This document shows, in pieces, positions 26,601 to 35,395 of a DNA stretch of 64,000 nucleotides (within the stretch, counting starts at the first letter, position 1; every line of letters begins with the position of its first letter). The notes below the pieces were generated by a model. That model made no database searches and was not told the origin of the DNA. It was given only the letters and a program-made list of their open reading frames with translations. Made by a program: the position numbers and the translations under genes. This DNA comes from Hymenobacter fodinae (GTDB taxonomy: Bacteria; Bacteroidota; Bacteroidia; Cytophagales; Hymenobacteraceae), in assembly GCF_004745825.1 (NCBI RefSeq), contig NZ_SRLA01000002.1, forward strand, positions 124,001 through 188,000. The letters are read 5' to 3'.

Positions 26601-27090
26601 ACAAGTACACCGCGGCCCGCTTATTTCAGCGGGCTTATTAATTGGCGCCGGTTTGGGCGGTTTTGTAGATGGCATTGTGCTCCATCAAATTCTGCAGTGG
26701 CACAACATGCTCTCAGCCAAGATGCCGCCCGATAACCTAGTAGCCGCCAAGGTAAATATGTACTGGGACGGGATGTTTCACGCGGCCGTGTGGGTGATGA
26801 CCGCCATCGGGCTGACGGTGCTCTGGCGCGTAGGTCACCGCCGAGATGTGCCGTGGTCGGGCCGCACGTTTTTCGGAGCCCTACTGCTGGGCTGGGGCCT
26901 GTTCAATGTCATCGAGGGCATCATCGACCACGAGTTGCTAGGCCTGCACCACGTGTACGAGTACACTGATAATAAACTGCCCTGGGACTTGGCCTTCCTG
27001 GCGCTCGGCGTCCTGCAGCTCGTGGTGGGCTGGGCTTTCATCCGAGCCGGCCGCAACGATACTGCTGTGCGTGGCGAGGTTAACTCCTAG
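26593..27090 (+). CDS. DUF2243 membrane protein
   Basis: 165 residues from ATG 26593 (MAEQVHRGPLIS). Four transmembrane helices carry the DUF2243 signatures GLGGFVDGIVLHQILQWHNML, DGMFHAAVWV, GLFNVIEGIIDHELLGLHHV and WDLAFLALGV. The conserved intramembrane His/Asp/Glu residues suggest metal or proton handling, but the role is unknown. The stop codon TCC-TAG lies within a CCTAGGCCA repeat. Confidence 0.9.
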   Translation: MAEQVHRGPLISAGLLIGAGLGGFVDGIVLHQILQWHNMLSAKMPPDNLVAAKVNMYWDGMFHAAVWVMTAIGLTVLWRVGHRRDVPWSGRTFFGALLLGWGLFNVIEGIIDHELLGLHHVYEYTDNKLPWDLAFLALGVLQLVVGWAFIRAGRNDTAVRGEVNS

Positions 27091-27232
27091 GCCAGTCGTT
27101 CTAGTAGGTGCCTTACCCCCCGGGCCCTTGTCCTCGGGGGAAGGGGGAGCCTGACGTATGTAGGGGTTGAAACAGACCCGTCTTGCACATATCCTTACTT
27201 CACTCATCCTCTCATTCACCACTTCACCGTTC

Positions 27233-27955
27233 ATGTGGCATATTGGCTGTTCGGGCTTTCACTACAAACACTGGAAGGGCGTTTTCTACCCGGAAAAGCT
27301 GCCCCAGCGCCGCTGGTTTGAGTTTTACAGCCAGCACTTTCAGACCCTGGAGCTGAACGTGACCTTCTACCGCTTCCCGCAGCTCTCGTTTCTGGAGCCG
27401 TGGTACCAAAACAGCATCCCGGAGTTTCGCTTTGCGGTGAAAGCACCCCGGCTGATTACGCACTACAAGCAGTTCCACGACACTGCGCAACTGCTCGCCG
27501 ACTTCTACGGCACGGTGCAGGAAGGCTTGCGCGAGAAGCTTGGTCCGGTGCTGTTTCAGCTGCCGCCGCGCATGACCTTCTCTGAGGAGCGCCTTCTGCG
27601 CATTGTGGAAAGCTTGGACCCGGCCTACCAAAACGTGTTGGAGTTCAGGCACCCCAGCTGGTGGGAGGGGCAGGTGTTTCTGGAACTGTCGCGCCGCCGG
27701 ATTGCCTTTGCCGGCCAGAGCCACCCGCACCTGCCCGATGAGGTAGTGGCTAACACCGACTTTCTGTACTATCGTTTTCACGGTACCCCGGAGCTGTATA
27801 AGTCGCCGTACAGCGAGGAGTTTCTGCGGCGCATTGCCTCCGAAGTGCAGGCCGCTCCACAGGTAAAACAGGCCTACGTGTACTTCAACAACGATATCGA
27901 TGCCTCCGCCATCGGCAACGCCAAGCAGATGCAGGCGTTGGTAGGCCAGGGCTAG
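27233..27955 (+). CDS. DUF72 family protein, copy 2
   Basis: 240 residues from ATG 27233 (MWHIGCSGFHYKHWKGVFYP). It is closely similar to the protein at 25414: same LELNVTFYRFP, FAVKAPRLITHYKQF, LGPVLFQLPP, EFRHPSWWEGQV, FAGQSHPHLPDEVVANTDFLYYRFHG. The two are recent paralogues separated by the DUF2243 pair, which implies a local duplication with insertion between. The frame upstream of 27233 is a poor candidate for coding sequence. Function unknown. Confidence 0.92.
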   Translation: MWHIGCSGFHYKHWKGVFYPEKLPQRRWFEFYSQHFQTLELNVTFYRFPQLSFLEPWYQNSIPEFRFAVKAPRLITHYKQFHDTAQLLADFYGTVQEGLREKLGPVLFQLPPRMTFSEERLLRIVESLDPAYQNVLEFRHPSWWEGQVFLELSRRRIAFAGQSHPHLPDEVVANTDFLYYRFHGTPELYKSPYSEEFLRRIASEVQAAPQVKQAYVYFNNDIDASAIGNAKQMQALVGQG

Positions 27956-28040
27956 GACTGTCATTTCGAGTGAAAGGAGGAATATGGGTAAGTGGCCTAG
28001 CGGATACTTCAAATTCCTTCTTATGGTCGAAACAACACTG

Positions 28041-28442
28041 CTAATCAGCTAGCAGCCCTTGCTCTTTCAGCCAGTCGAAGATCAGCTGATCGACGGCCGA
28101 TACTTCGGGCCGGTTTCGATAGGTGAGCCAGACGACTTCCTCAATCTCGGCGGCGGGTTGCAGGTGGCCTACGTAGTGGGCACGGTAACAGGTCATGCGC
28201 ACTAGTACATCGGGCGCGTGGCCATGCGCAGGAGCTTCGAAAGTGCCGGCGTAGGTTAGGCTGGTAGGCTCAAGGTCAACGGTTAGCTCTTCCTTGATTT
28301 CGCGCAGCAAGGTTTGCGTGTCAGTTTCGCCTGGTTCTCGCTTACCGCCGGGGATGTAGTACCGGTCTTTGCCGCGGCTGCGAGTGCTGAGGAGCTTGCC
28401 GTCTTCCAGGTGCAGCCAGGCAATTTTGTCGATTAGTTTCAT
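28041..28442 (-). CDS. NUDIX hydrolase
   Basis: 133 residues. The Nudix box GKREPGETDTQTLLREIKEE matches G-x5-E-x7-R-E-U-x-E-E and coordinates Mg2+ for pyrophosphate hydrolysis of nucleoside-diphosphate-X compounds. A single domain with no extra elements, so substrate (8-oxo-dGTP, ADP-ribose, other) cannot be called. It is transcribed away from the greB-like gene; a complete TGGCCTAGGCCA palindrome lies between them (28467-28478). Confidence 0.92.
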   Translation of the reverse strand: MKLIDKIAWLHLEDGKLLSTRSRGKDRYYIPGGKREPGETDTQTLLREIKEELTVDLEPTSLTYAGTFEAPAHGHAPDVLVRMTCYRAHYVGHLQPAAEIEEVVWLTYRNRPEVSAVDQLIFDWLKEQGLLAD

Positions 28443-28580
28443 GGCACGGAGAAGCAGGGGAAGTAGTGGCCTAGGCCAGTCAGAACAAGAGTGATACTAG
28501 TTAAAGGGCAACCGAACTCCCACGGAAAGCTACTGCCAGAGTTTCTTAACTCTGCACTCAAAGCTGCGTTATAACACAGT

Positions 28581-29105
28581 ATGAGCCGCGCATTTACCAA
28601 AGAAGACGATTCTCTCGAAGCCCCCATAATTCCGCCGCGGCCGGCCCTACCGCCCGGCTCACCCAACTACGTGACGCCAACTGGCCTAGGGCAGCTCCGG
28701 GCCGAGCTGGTGACCTTGGAAGCGGAGCGCACTGCAGCCGAAGCCAACCGCGAAAACGAAGCCGACCGTACCCGGCAGCTCACCCTACTCAACGGCCGCC
28801 TTACCGCCCTCAACGCCCGCATTGCCAGCGCCAAAGTAGTAGACTCACGCACTCAACCGGCCAAGGAAGTACGCTTTGGGGCCACGGTTACCCTCGTGAC
28901 CAAGAGCGGCGGCAAGCCCGGTATGGAGCGACGGTTTACCATCGTAGGCGTTGATGAAGCGTCCGTAGCAGAAGGCAAAGTTGCTTTCGTAGCGCCCATT
29001 GCCCGCGCCGTGCAGGGTGCCAAGCTGGGCAAAACGGTTACGCTGCGCCTCGGCCCAAAAGAGGAAGTAGTGGAGGTAGCAGGTATTAGCTACGATGTGG
29101 CCTAG
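28581..29105 (+). CDS. greB: GreA/GreB-family transcription elongation factor
   Basis: 174 residues beginning MSRAFTKEDD, the typical GreB-like start. An N-terminal coiled coil follows (TPTGLGQLRAELVTLEAERTAAEANRENEADRTRQ). Acidic residues sit at its tip region as needed to reach the RNA polymerase active site. The C-terminal FKBP-like domain reads VRFGATVTLVT...FTIVGVDEAS...AKLGKTVTLRLGP. It rescues backtracked RNA polymerase by stimulating transcript cleavage. The stop TAG is from a GTGGCCTAG repeat, giving a C-terminus of DVA. Confidence 0.85.
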   Translation: MSRAFTKEDDSLEAPIIPPRPALPPGSPNYVTPTGLGQLRAELVTLEAERTAAEANRENEADRTRQLTLLNGRLTALNARIASAKVVDSRTQPAKEVRFGATVTLVTKSGGKPGMERRFTIVGVDEASVAEGKVAFVAPIARAVQGAKLGKTVTLRLGPKEEVVEVAGISYDVA

Positions 29106-29140
29106 CGGGCATTACCAGCAAGCCTTTACAACCATAGAAG

Positions 29141-29240
29141 GTCATGCTGAGCGGAGCCGAAGCATCTCTACCGCTTCGTTGCTGTGCTAGGCCAATTGAT
29201 TAGCCAGCGGTAGAGATGCTTCGGCTTCGCTCAGCATGAC
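29141..29240. repeat. REP-like inverted repeat, family B
   Basis: 35-bp arms (29141-29175 and 29206-29240), beginning GTCATGCTGAGCGGAG, one mismatch. A second copy is at 50391-50487. Confidence 0.85.
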
Positions 29241-29338
29241 ATCCTTCCAAAAAAGAAAGCCTATACGACCTTACTCAAACGTGAGAAGATCCTTCGTCAT
29301 GATGATGTGCTGAGGAAATCTGCAGCGCTTAACTGCCC

Positions 29339-29430
29339 GTCATGTCGAGCTGGTCGAGACATCTGGCGTGCTGACGGAACCAGGCCACTCCAACGATTCG
29401 AGCGAGATGTCTCGACCAGCTCGACATGAC
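29339..29430. repeat. REP-like inverted repeat, family A
   Basis: Perfect 26-bp arms (29339-29364 and 29405-29430). The interior is the reverse complement of that in the 26246-26337 copy apart from a few bases, so the element inserts in both orientations. Confidence 0.87.
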
Positions 29431-29458
29431 GTTCTTGGGTTTCTCTGGTGGTTAGTGC

Positions 29459-30401
29459 TCAATAGCCGCGGCTTAGCTCTACTTGGTTTTCTAGCGGCCG
29501 CTGCTGTTGCAGATTCTGCAGGTTGCGCAGCAGAATCCGCACTTTGCCTTCGTCCTCTTCCGGCTGACCGCCGCCGCTGTGTTGGGTGAGCAGCACGTTG
29601 GACATGGCCCACAGTGGGCTGTCGGTGGGAAGGGGCTCCTGGGCCGTTACGTCGAGTACGGCGGCGCCGAGGCGGCCGGCTTGTAGCGCGGCTATCAGGG
29701 CGGGTTCGTCGGTGGTGTTGCCGCGGCCCACGCTGGCGTAAATGCTGGTGGGCGTCATGGCTTCGATGAGCTCCGCGGAGAAAAAGCCCTCGGCGCTGCC
29801 GGGCAGACAGTTCACCACAATATCCGTTTCGGGTAGTGCCGCTTGCAGTTCCTCTTTGGAGTGCAACTGAGCCTTGGGGTCGGTGCGGGCGAGAAACTGA
29901 ATGTTGCTGGTAAAGCCCGAGAGTTGCTGGGCCACGGCCTGCCCGATGGCGCCGCTACCTAGAATAATTACCCGCTTGTTGCGCAGGAGGCCCGTTTGCT
30001 GCCGGACGGGGGCACCTACCCATTTCTTTTCCGTTTGCCACACGGCCAGCTGCGGAATGCACCGGTATATGGCCAGCAGCCCTGCCAGCATAGTTTTCGG
30101 CGCAGGGCCAGGCAAAGAAGTCACCCACGTTAGCCACCGGACAAGTCACCTGCACCGCGCGGTACCGCTCAATGCCCGCCGAATCTATCTGCCAGAACTG
30201 TAGGCCACTCGGGGGCACGACAAACCACTCAACGGGTGGGTTGCCGAGTAGCACTTCGGCCTGTTGAAAGCTGGCTTGCTGCTGCTCCGGCGCTACATCT
30301 TGGCGGAATGTGACAACCACATCGGAGGGAAGTTGTTGAAGCAACAAGGCACGAGCCGAGTCGGAAAGGGTAGGGTAGACAAACAGACGCATATGTCCCA
30401 T
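29459..30401 (-). pseudogene. D-isomer 2-hydroxyacid dehydrogenase, frameshifted
   Basis: The N-terminal part (from 30401 or ATG 30392, MRLFVYPTLSDS) reads well to VANVGDFFAWPCAE. It then leaves frame and runs to a stop at 29955. The correct continuation TMLAGLLAIYRCIPQL is in another frame and proceeds to 29459. It contains the Rossmann motif ILGSGAIGQAVAQQL, VNCLPGS, VGRGNTTDEPAL and the late TQHSGGG with catalytic His. One extra base in an A4 run on the minus strand (TTTT at 30094-30097) explains it. Either a real frameshift or a homopolymer sequencing error. An intact enzyme would be an NAD(P)H-linked hydroxyacid dehydrogenase of about 310 residues. Confidence 0.82.
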
Positions 30402-30533
30402 ACTACCGTAACCGGGCCGATGGTTGCACGGGCCACCCCAGCAAATCCTAACCTAAGAATACGCGGGTAGCGGTTAATCCGAACTAACTCGTTGGTACGT
30501 ACCTTGTCTCAGCAACCTCCGCCCCTCAACTCC

Positions 30534-31583
30534 ATGGAAGAACAAATTCAACAGCAAGTCCAAGACTACTACGGCCAGCAACTGCGCACCAGCCAAGACC
30601 TGAAAACCAACGCGTGCTGCACCGATGATATTCCGGCCGAGCACAAGCTGATTCTGGCGCAGCTAGAGTCGGAGGTGCTGGAGAAATACTACGGATGCGG
30701 GGTGTGCGTGCCCCCGGCGGTAGAAGGCTGTACCGTGCTCGATTTGGGCAGCGGCAGTGGCCGCGACGCCTACCTGCTTTCCAAACTGGTGGGAGAGCAG
30801 GGCCACGTCATCGGCGTTGACATGACCGAGGAGCAGCTGGATGTGGCCCGCCGCCACGTGCAGGCCCACACTGAGAAGTTTGGCTACCGCCAGCCTAACG
30901 TGGAGTTTCGCCACGGCTATATCGAAGACCTGCACACCGCAGACCTCGCCGACAATAGCGTGGACGTGGTAGTAAGCAACTGCGTGCTCAACCTCAGCAC
31001 CGATAAAGAAGCCACCTATCGTGAGATTTTCCGGGTGCTGAAGCCCGGCGGCGAGCTGCACATCTCCGACGTATTCGCCGACCGCCGCGTGCCGGAAGCC
31101 CTGCGCCAAGACCCCGTACTGTATGGCGAGTGCCTCAGCGGCGCGCTCTACATTGATGACTTCCGCCGCCTGCTCCTGAACCTGGGTATCCGCGACTACC
31201 GCCTCACCGCCCAGCGCCGCCTCAGCATCGGCAACCCTGAAATCGAGGCTAAAGTCGGCAACATTAAGTTTTACTCGCTCACGGTCCGGGCCTTCAAGCT
31301 CGACCTCGAAGACAAGTGTGAGGACTACGGCCAAGTAGCCATCTACCAAGGCACCGTACCCGGCCAGCCCCACGCTTTTGAGCTCGACGACCATCACCGC
31401 TTTGAAACCGGCCGCCCCATGCTAGTATGCGGCAACACCGCCGACATGGTCAGCCTTACACGTTATGGTGCCCACTTCAAAGTTCTCGGCAACAAAGACC
31501 AGCACTTTGGCCTGTTCCCCTGCGGCCCCGCGCCGGCTTCGGATAGCACTGGCTCTGCCGATGCCGTTTCCTGTGGCTGCTAA
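30534..31583 (+). CDS. arsM: Arsenite S-adenosylmethionine methyltransferase (ArsM-like)
   Basis: 349 residues from ATG 30534 (MEEQIQQQVQDYYG). SAM-binding motif VLDLGSGSGRDAY (68-80). Cysteines at the ArsM arsenic-binding positions: C55/C58 (YYGCGVC), C150 in SNCVLNLS and C200 in GECLSGALY. The tail ends SCGC. ArsM methylates As(III) to volatile or less bound species. No arsR, arsB or arsC gene lies nearby, so it is an isolated detoxification gene. Upstream in-frame codons to 30492 look untranslated. Confidence 0.9.
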   Translation: MEEQIQQQVQDYYGQQLRTSQDLKTNACCTDDIPAEHKLILAQLESEVLEKYYGCGVCVPPAVEGCTVLDLGSGSGRDAYLLSKLVGEQGHVIGVDMTEEQLDVARRHVQAHTEKFGYRQPNVEFRHGYIEDLHTADLADNSVDVVVSNCVLNLSTDKEATYREIFRVLKPGGELHISDVFADRRVPEALRQDPVLYGECLSGALYIDDFRRLLLNLGIRDYRLTAQRRLSIGNPEIEAKVGNIKFYSLTVRAFKLDLEDKCEDYGQVAIYQGTVPGQPHAFELDDHHRFETGRPMLVCGNTADMVSLTRYGAHFKVLGNKDQHFGLFPCGPAPASDSTGSADAVSCGC

Positions 31584-31721
31584 GCCACTAAAGCGGTTTC
31601 ATTCTGAGGAAAATCTAGACCGTTGATTCGAACTGGTTGTGACATATCGTGCACTAATGTTGAGTTAACATAGTTCTTAAAATTACAAGCCAAATAAAGT
31701 ATCGAAAATTGAAGATTGTAT

Positions 31722-32162
31722 TTATCTATTATGTCTAGACATTATATAAACACTTTGCATAGGTGCATCATCTTGTTCTAGAGTTCTGTAATTCGTACAC
31801 ATATCACTGTTATTTACAATGATTAATGAATCAGCGTTTATTTTTTCTACATAGAATTTAGTTCTATTTAGACAAAGTGTGTCTTTGCTGTAATGCCATT
31901 TATATTCCTCTATAACATCGCGGTTGAAAGAGCTTAACAAGACATATTTGTTTTTTCTGTTTCTGATATATATCTCATATTTATCATTTTTAAATATCCA
32001 TTTCTCTATTATTTTCATTCCATGAACATCCTTGTTGCAACGTTTGTACACCAGAACATTCCAATGGCTGTTACCTTTATTTAACAATAGATTGTCCTTG
32101 TTTTGAGAACATGTAAATAGTGAAAGTGTTAGTATCGATAAACAAATATTAATAAATCTCAT
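31722..32162 (-). CDS. Uncharacterised AT-rich lipoprotein
   Basis: 146 residues. Signal peptide with lipobox SLFTCSQN (Cys about 18). The mature part is rich in Lys, Asn, Tyr and Ile, with beta-type stretches (WIFKNDKYEIYIRNRKNKYVLLSSF). No family recognised. The gene and its flanks (about 31600-32240) are clearly AT-rich against the surroundings, like the island at 4.1-5.8 kb, suggesting recent acquisition. Alone on its strand. Confidence 0.65.
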   Translation of the reverse strand: MRFINICLSILTLSLFTCSQNKDNLLLNKGNSHWNVLVYKRCNKDVHGMKIIEKWIFKNDKYEIYIRNRKNKYVLLSSFNRDVIEEYKWHYSKDTLCLNRTKFYVEKINADSLIIVNNSDMCTNYRTLEQDDAPMQSVYIMSRHNR

Positions 32163-32237
32163 ATTAGTGCCTTTTAATTCTTTTGGAAGATGTTCACGTC
32201 ATGGTAGCTTACAGAATATGTAGTTAATAACAAAAAA

Positions 32238-32259
32238 GCCGCTGACAACAGTCAGCGGC
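32238..32259. terminator. Bidirectional terminator
   Basis: Perfect 9-bp stem GCCGCTGAC/GTCAGCGGC with AACA loop. T-rich on both strands (TTTTTT on the minus side, TTTTGTT on the plus side). It serves the minus-strand glycine-zipper gene. Confidence 0.75.
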
Positions 32260-32283
32260 ATTTTGTTGTGGTCGATACTCAGC

Positions 32284-32571
32284 TTACTTTTTGTACGACT
32301 GGTAACGAGCGGGGTCTTTCTTTTTGTCTTTGTTGCGGCCTACTACGCCACCAGCGGCGGCACCTACTAGGCCACCTACTACGGCGCCTTTACCACCACC
32401 TACTACGGCGCCCGTTACGGCACCTGCACCGCCACCGATGGCGGCCCCTTTCGCTTTTTTACTCCAGCCTTTCTTAGGAGTAGTCTGGGCATCGGCGGTT
32501 TGCGGAGCGGCAGTAGCACCTAACAGTAAAACGGCCGAAAACATGGCGATATATCCTTTGAACGTCTTCAT
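32284..32571 (-). CDS. Glycine-zipper surface protein
   Basis: 95 residues. Signal peptide cleaved after TADAQ, then the basic KKGWSKKAKGAA and a glycine zipper AIGGGAGAVTGAVVGGGKGAVVGGLVGAAAGGVVG of the YMGG/OmpA-like type, ending in a Lys-rich tail. Such segments form close-packed membrane helices in envelope proteins. Function is unknown; often induced under stress in this phylum. Confidence 0.82.
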   Translation of the reverse strand: MKTFKGYIAMFSAVLLLGATAAPQTADAQTTPKKGWSKKAKGAAIGGGAGAVTGAVVGGGKGAVVGGLVGAAAGGVVGRNKDKKKDPARYQSYKK

Positions 32572-32704
32572 AACGTGAGAGTTTTTGAGAGGGAGAAAAG
32601 GTACTTTAGCCTTAAAACGAAGGTGCTAGTGTCCAGGTTGCGGTTAGTGCCCGAAACCGTAGACAGGCTACTGGTTAGGCAGTTGTAGGCCACTGGGCCA
32701 AACA

Positions 32705-32737
32705 AAAGCCCCCGAACCGGAGAGGTTCGGGGGCTTT
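32705..32737 (-). terminator. Terminator of the S9 peptidase gene
   Basis: Perfect 14-bp stem (32705-32718 with 32724-32737) with a 5-nt loop and TTTTG after the stem on the minus strand, 20 bp past the stop codon. Confidence 0.82.
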
Positions 32738-32757
32738 GCAAAAGCAGCAGATCAGGT

Positions 32758-35208
32758 TTATTTCATTGGGGCGGCGCTGGCCTCGGGCGTGGCGGCCGGG
32801 GGAGTGGGGCTCTTCACGTATTTATCAAGCCAGGTGTTCATCTCCCACAGCATGTGCATGATGGACTCCCGCGCCGCGTAGCTGTGCGATTCGGCTGGCA
32901 ACACTACGTACCGCACAGTGGCACCATGACCCTTCAGGGCATTGTAAAACCGCTCGCTCTGAATGGGGAACGTACCGGAGTTGTTGTCAGCCTCGCCGTG
33001 AATCAGCAGAATCGGGGTCTTGATTTTGTTGGCGAAGTTGAACGGCGACATCTGGTTGTATACCTCGGGCGCTTCCCAGTACGTGCGCTCCTCACCCTGA
33101 AAGCCGAAGGGCGTGAGGGTGCGGTTGTAGGCACCGCTACGGGCAATGCCCGCCTTAAACAGATTGGTGTGCGCGAGTAGGTTGGCGGTCATAAACGCGC
33201 CGTAGCTGTGGCCCATTACGGCTACACGCTTGGTGTCCACCACGCCCAGGCGGGCTCCCTCGTCAATAGCAGCTTTGGCCGAGGCCGTCAGCTGCTCCAC
33301 GTAGGTATCGTTGGGCTCCTTAGTGCCTTCTCCTACAATTGGAATACTGGTGCCCTGCAACACGGCGTAGCCCTGCGTCACCCAGAACACGGGCGAGCCC
33401 CAGCTTAGGCGGGTAAAGGTGTAGGGCGAGCCTTTCACCTGGCCGGCGTCTTTCTTGTTTTTAAACTCCACGGGGTAGGCCTCCATCAGCGTAGGCAGGG
33501 GGCCGTCTTCCTTCTTGTAGTTGGGGGGCAGGTAAAGGTTAGCCGTGAGTTCCACGCCATCGGCGCGCTTGTACTTCAGCACCTGCTTCTGCAGGTTACC
33601 CAAGCTGGCGTAGGGGTTACCAAATTTCGTGAGGGGCGTCACTTTGGTGCTGCGCGCGTCGCGCAGTACATAGTTGGGCGCCTCCTGAACCGACTCGCGA
33701 CGGGTCACAAACTGGCGCTTGTTGGGGTCCAGGATGGCTACAGGCACCTCGTAGTAGGGGGCTTCGGAGCGCCACCAGCGCTGGCTCTTCTTGGTGCGTA
33801 CGTTTAGCTCATCCACAAATGGGCGGTCGCCCTCGGCAGAAGCACCGTTTCCGAGCAGATACACCGTTTCGCTAGTGGCATCGGTAGCCAATACGTAGCG
33901 GCCCAGCGCATTGCGCTGCATATATGGGGTGCCAGGGTCGGCGTAGGTATCCTGGGTTGAGCGGTCGAAGAGTGGGGTGAGCGAGGTCTTGGTAGCCAGG
34001 TCCAGCGTCCACATTGTCTCGTGGCGGTCCGACCAGCGGCTACCTTCTACCAGGGCTAGCTTATCGGTGCCCCAGTGAATGTCCTGGAAGCGCAAGGGCA
34101 GGGCGGCCAGCTCTTGGGGCTGCCCATCGAAGGGCGCCGGCAGGGCGTAGATTCGGTCGCGCACGGGCGCCGCCGTTTTTGGGTCGCCACCGTCCTGGGC
34201 TTCCACCCAGAACACGGTGTTAGGAGCATCTTCGCGCCAGCCGTGGCGGCGCTGCCCAGTGGGTACGGCGTCAAAGCTGGTGGGCACGTTATCCGCTAGG
34301 GGCAGCTCCGCTAGCTCTTTCACTACCAGCCCTTCCAAGTTCAAGATTTCTACCCGCATGGGGAAGCTGCTCACTGGCAGGGTGTAGGAGTAGGGCCGGT
34401 GGCGCTTCTTTACCAGAATGAAGCGGCCGTTGGGCGAGGGCGAGGCCTGCTGCACAATGCCGGGCTGGCCTAGCGGTGCCATCCGGCCATCGAGACCTAC
34501 CTTCACTACCTGGGCTAGGCCATAGTAGTCGAACAGGCGCTCATCTACGGGGGTGCGCAGCAAGTCTTGGTACGTCCGGGCTCCGGCAGCTTTGCCTGAG
34601 TTTTCCTGAATTACGGGGCCGGCGGGAGTAGCTGTGGTGCTCGGGGCCTCGCCGCGGCCACCTACTACCGCGCGGGCAATAATGGTTTTGCTATCGGAAG
34701 TCCACTCGTAGCTTGAGCCGAAGATGCCGTTCAGAAACAGGTTGGGCACCAAACGGGCCGAGGCCGTAGCAACATCCACCAGCCACAGCTCAATGTGGTT
34801 GTCGGTGGTGTGGGTAAAAGCAATCTTGGTGTTGTCTGGCGACCACTGCACTTCGCTGATGCGCGCTTTGGCCGGAAGGCCTTGCACCAGGAGCTCTTTG
34901 CCATCGGGCAGCTTGCGCAGGCGCAAGTTGGTGGAGTAGCTCACGCGGCTGCTGCCATTGGTGCGCGGATTAATGCGCAAGCCCGCCAGCCGTAGCTCCG
35001 GCTGCGACACATCGGCAATGGCAGGCATGGCCTGTACGTCCTGCAGCAGCATCCACTGGCCATTCGAGGCAAAGCTTACCCGCGGAATGGGAGCGGCGTC
35101 TACCAGGTTGGCAATGGCGCGGGGAGGCATTTGGTAAGGCAGTTCCTGGGCCTGGGCCACGCCAGCAAGAGCACCGCTTAAAGCCACTGTGAGGAGAAGT
35201 ATTTTCAT
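32758..35208 (-). CDS. Secreted S9-family (prolyl oligopeptidase) peptidase
   Basis: 816 residues from ATG 35208; MKILLLTVALSGALAGVAQAQ is a signal peptide. A beta-propeller of about 550 residues (ADVSQPELRLAGL, VQWSPDNTKIAFTHT, EWTSDSKTIIARA) precedes the alpha/beta hydrolase domain. The triad is S668 in GHSYGAF, D741 in HGEADNNSG and H775 in PAESHSYAAR. It cleaves short peptides, probably at the cell envelope. The Pro/Ala-rich C-terminal tail is not a sorting domain. Monocistronic. Confidence 0.93.
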   Translation of the reverse strand: MKILLLTVALSGALAGVAQAQELPYQMPPRAIANLVDAAPIPRVSFASNGQWMLLQDVQAMPAIADVSQPELRLAGLRINPRTNGSSRVSYSTNLRLRKLPDGKELLVQGLPAKARISEVQWSPDNTKIAFTHTTDNHIELWLVDVATASARLVPNLFLNGIFGSSYEWTSDSKTIIARAVVGGRGEAPSTTATPAGPVIQENSGKAAGARTYQDLLRTPVDERLFDYYGLAQVVKVGLDGRMAPLGQPGIVQQASPSPNGRFILVKKRHRPYSYTLPVSSFPMRVEILNLEGLVVKELAELPLADNVPTSFDAVPTGQRRHGWREDAPNTVFWVEAQDGGDPKTAAPVRDRIYALPAPFDGQPQELAALPLRFQDIHWGTDKLALVEGSRWSDRHETMWTLDLATKTSLTPLFDRSTQDTYADPGTPYMQRNALGRYVLATDATSETVYLLGNGASAEGDRPFVDELNVRTKKSQRWWRSEAPYYEVPVAILDPNKRQFVTRRESVQEAPNYVLRDARSTKVTPLTKFGNPYASLGNLQKQVLKYKRADGVELTANLYLPPNYKKEDGPLPTLMEAYPVEFKNKKDAGQVKGSPYTFTRLSWGSPVFWVTQGYAVLQGTSIPIVGEGTKEPNDTYVEQLTASAKAAIDEGARLGVVDTKRVAVMGHSYGAFMTANLLAHTNLFKAGIARSGAYNRTLTPFGFQGEERTYWEAPEVYNQMSPFNFANKIKTPILLIHGEADNNSGTFPIQSERFYNALKGHGATVRYVVLPAESHSYAARESIMHMLWEMNTWLDKYVKSPTPPAATPEASAAPMK

Positions 35209-35343
35209 AGAGTCAATTCGGGAAGCAAGCGAGAATCCTACACAAAGGACGGAACATTGCCCCAAATTTTCTACTAATACTTACAACCTATCAGCTAGTT
35301 GCACCCCAAGCGGCTGGTTTGTGGCATACGGGCTGAATACAAA

Positions 35344-35371
35344 AAAGCCTTTCCGGTAAGGGAAAGGCTTT
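35344..35371 (-). terminator. Terminator of the nitroreductase-pirin operon
   Basis: Perfect 11-bp stem AAAGCCTTTCC/GGAAAGGCTTT, followed by TTTTGT on the minus strand, 24 bp after the pirin stop. Confidence 0.78.
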
Positions 35372-35395
35372 CTACTGAGTTATTTCCGCAACCCA

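Larger units (their letters stand above)
29106..29458. other. Non-coding gap filled by two REP-like elements
   Basis: Holds one family B and one family A inverted repeat (listed separately) plus a GGCCTAG half-site near 29187. No gene recognised. Confidence 0.7.

Noticed and set aside
30090..30100. Programmed frameshift in the 2-hydroxyacid dehydrogenase gene
   Set aside because: No slippery heptamer or downstream pseudoknot is evident and the family does not use frameshifting; a single inserted A explains it.
29955..30124. Two separate genes for the N- and C-terminal parts of the dehydrogenase
   Set aside because: The two frames overlap and together make one complete conserved enzyme with a gapless join after one base is removed.
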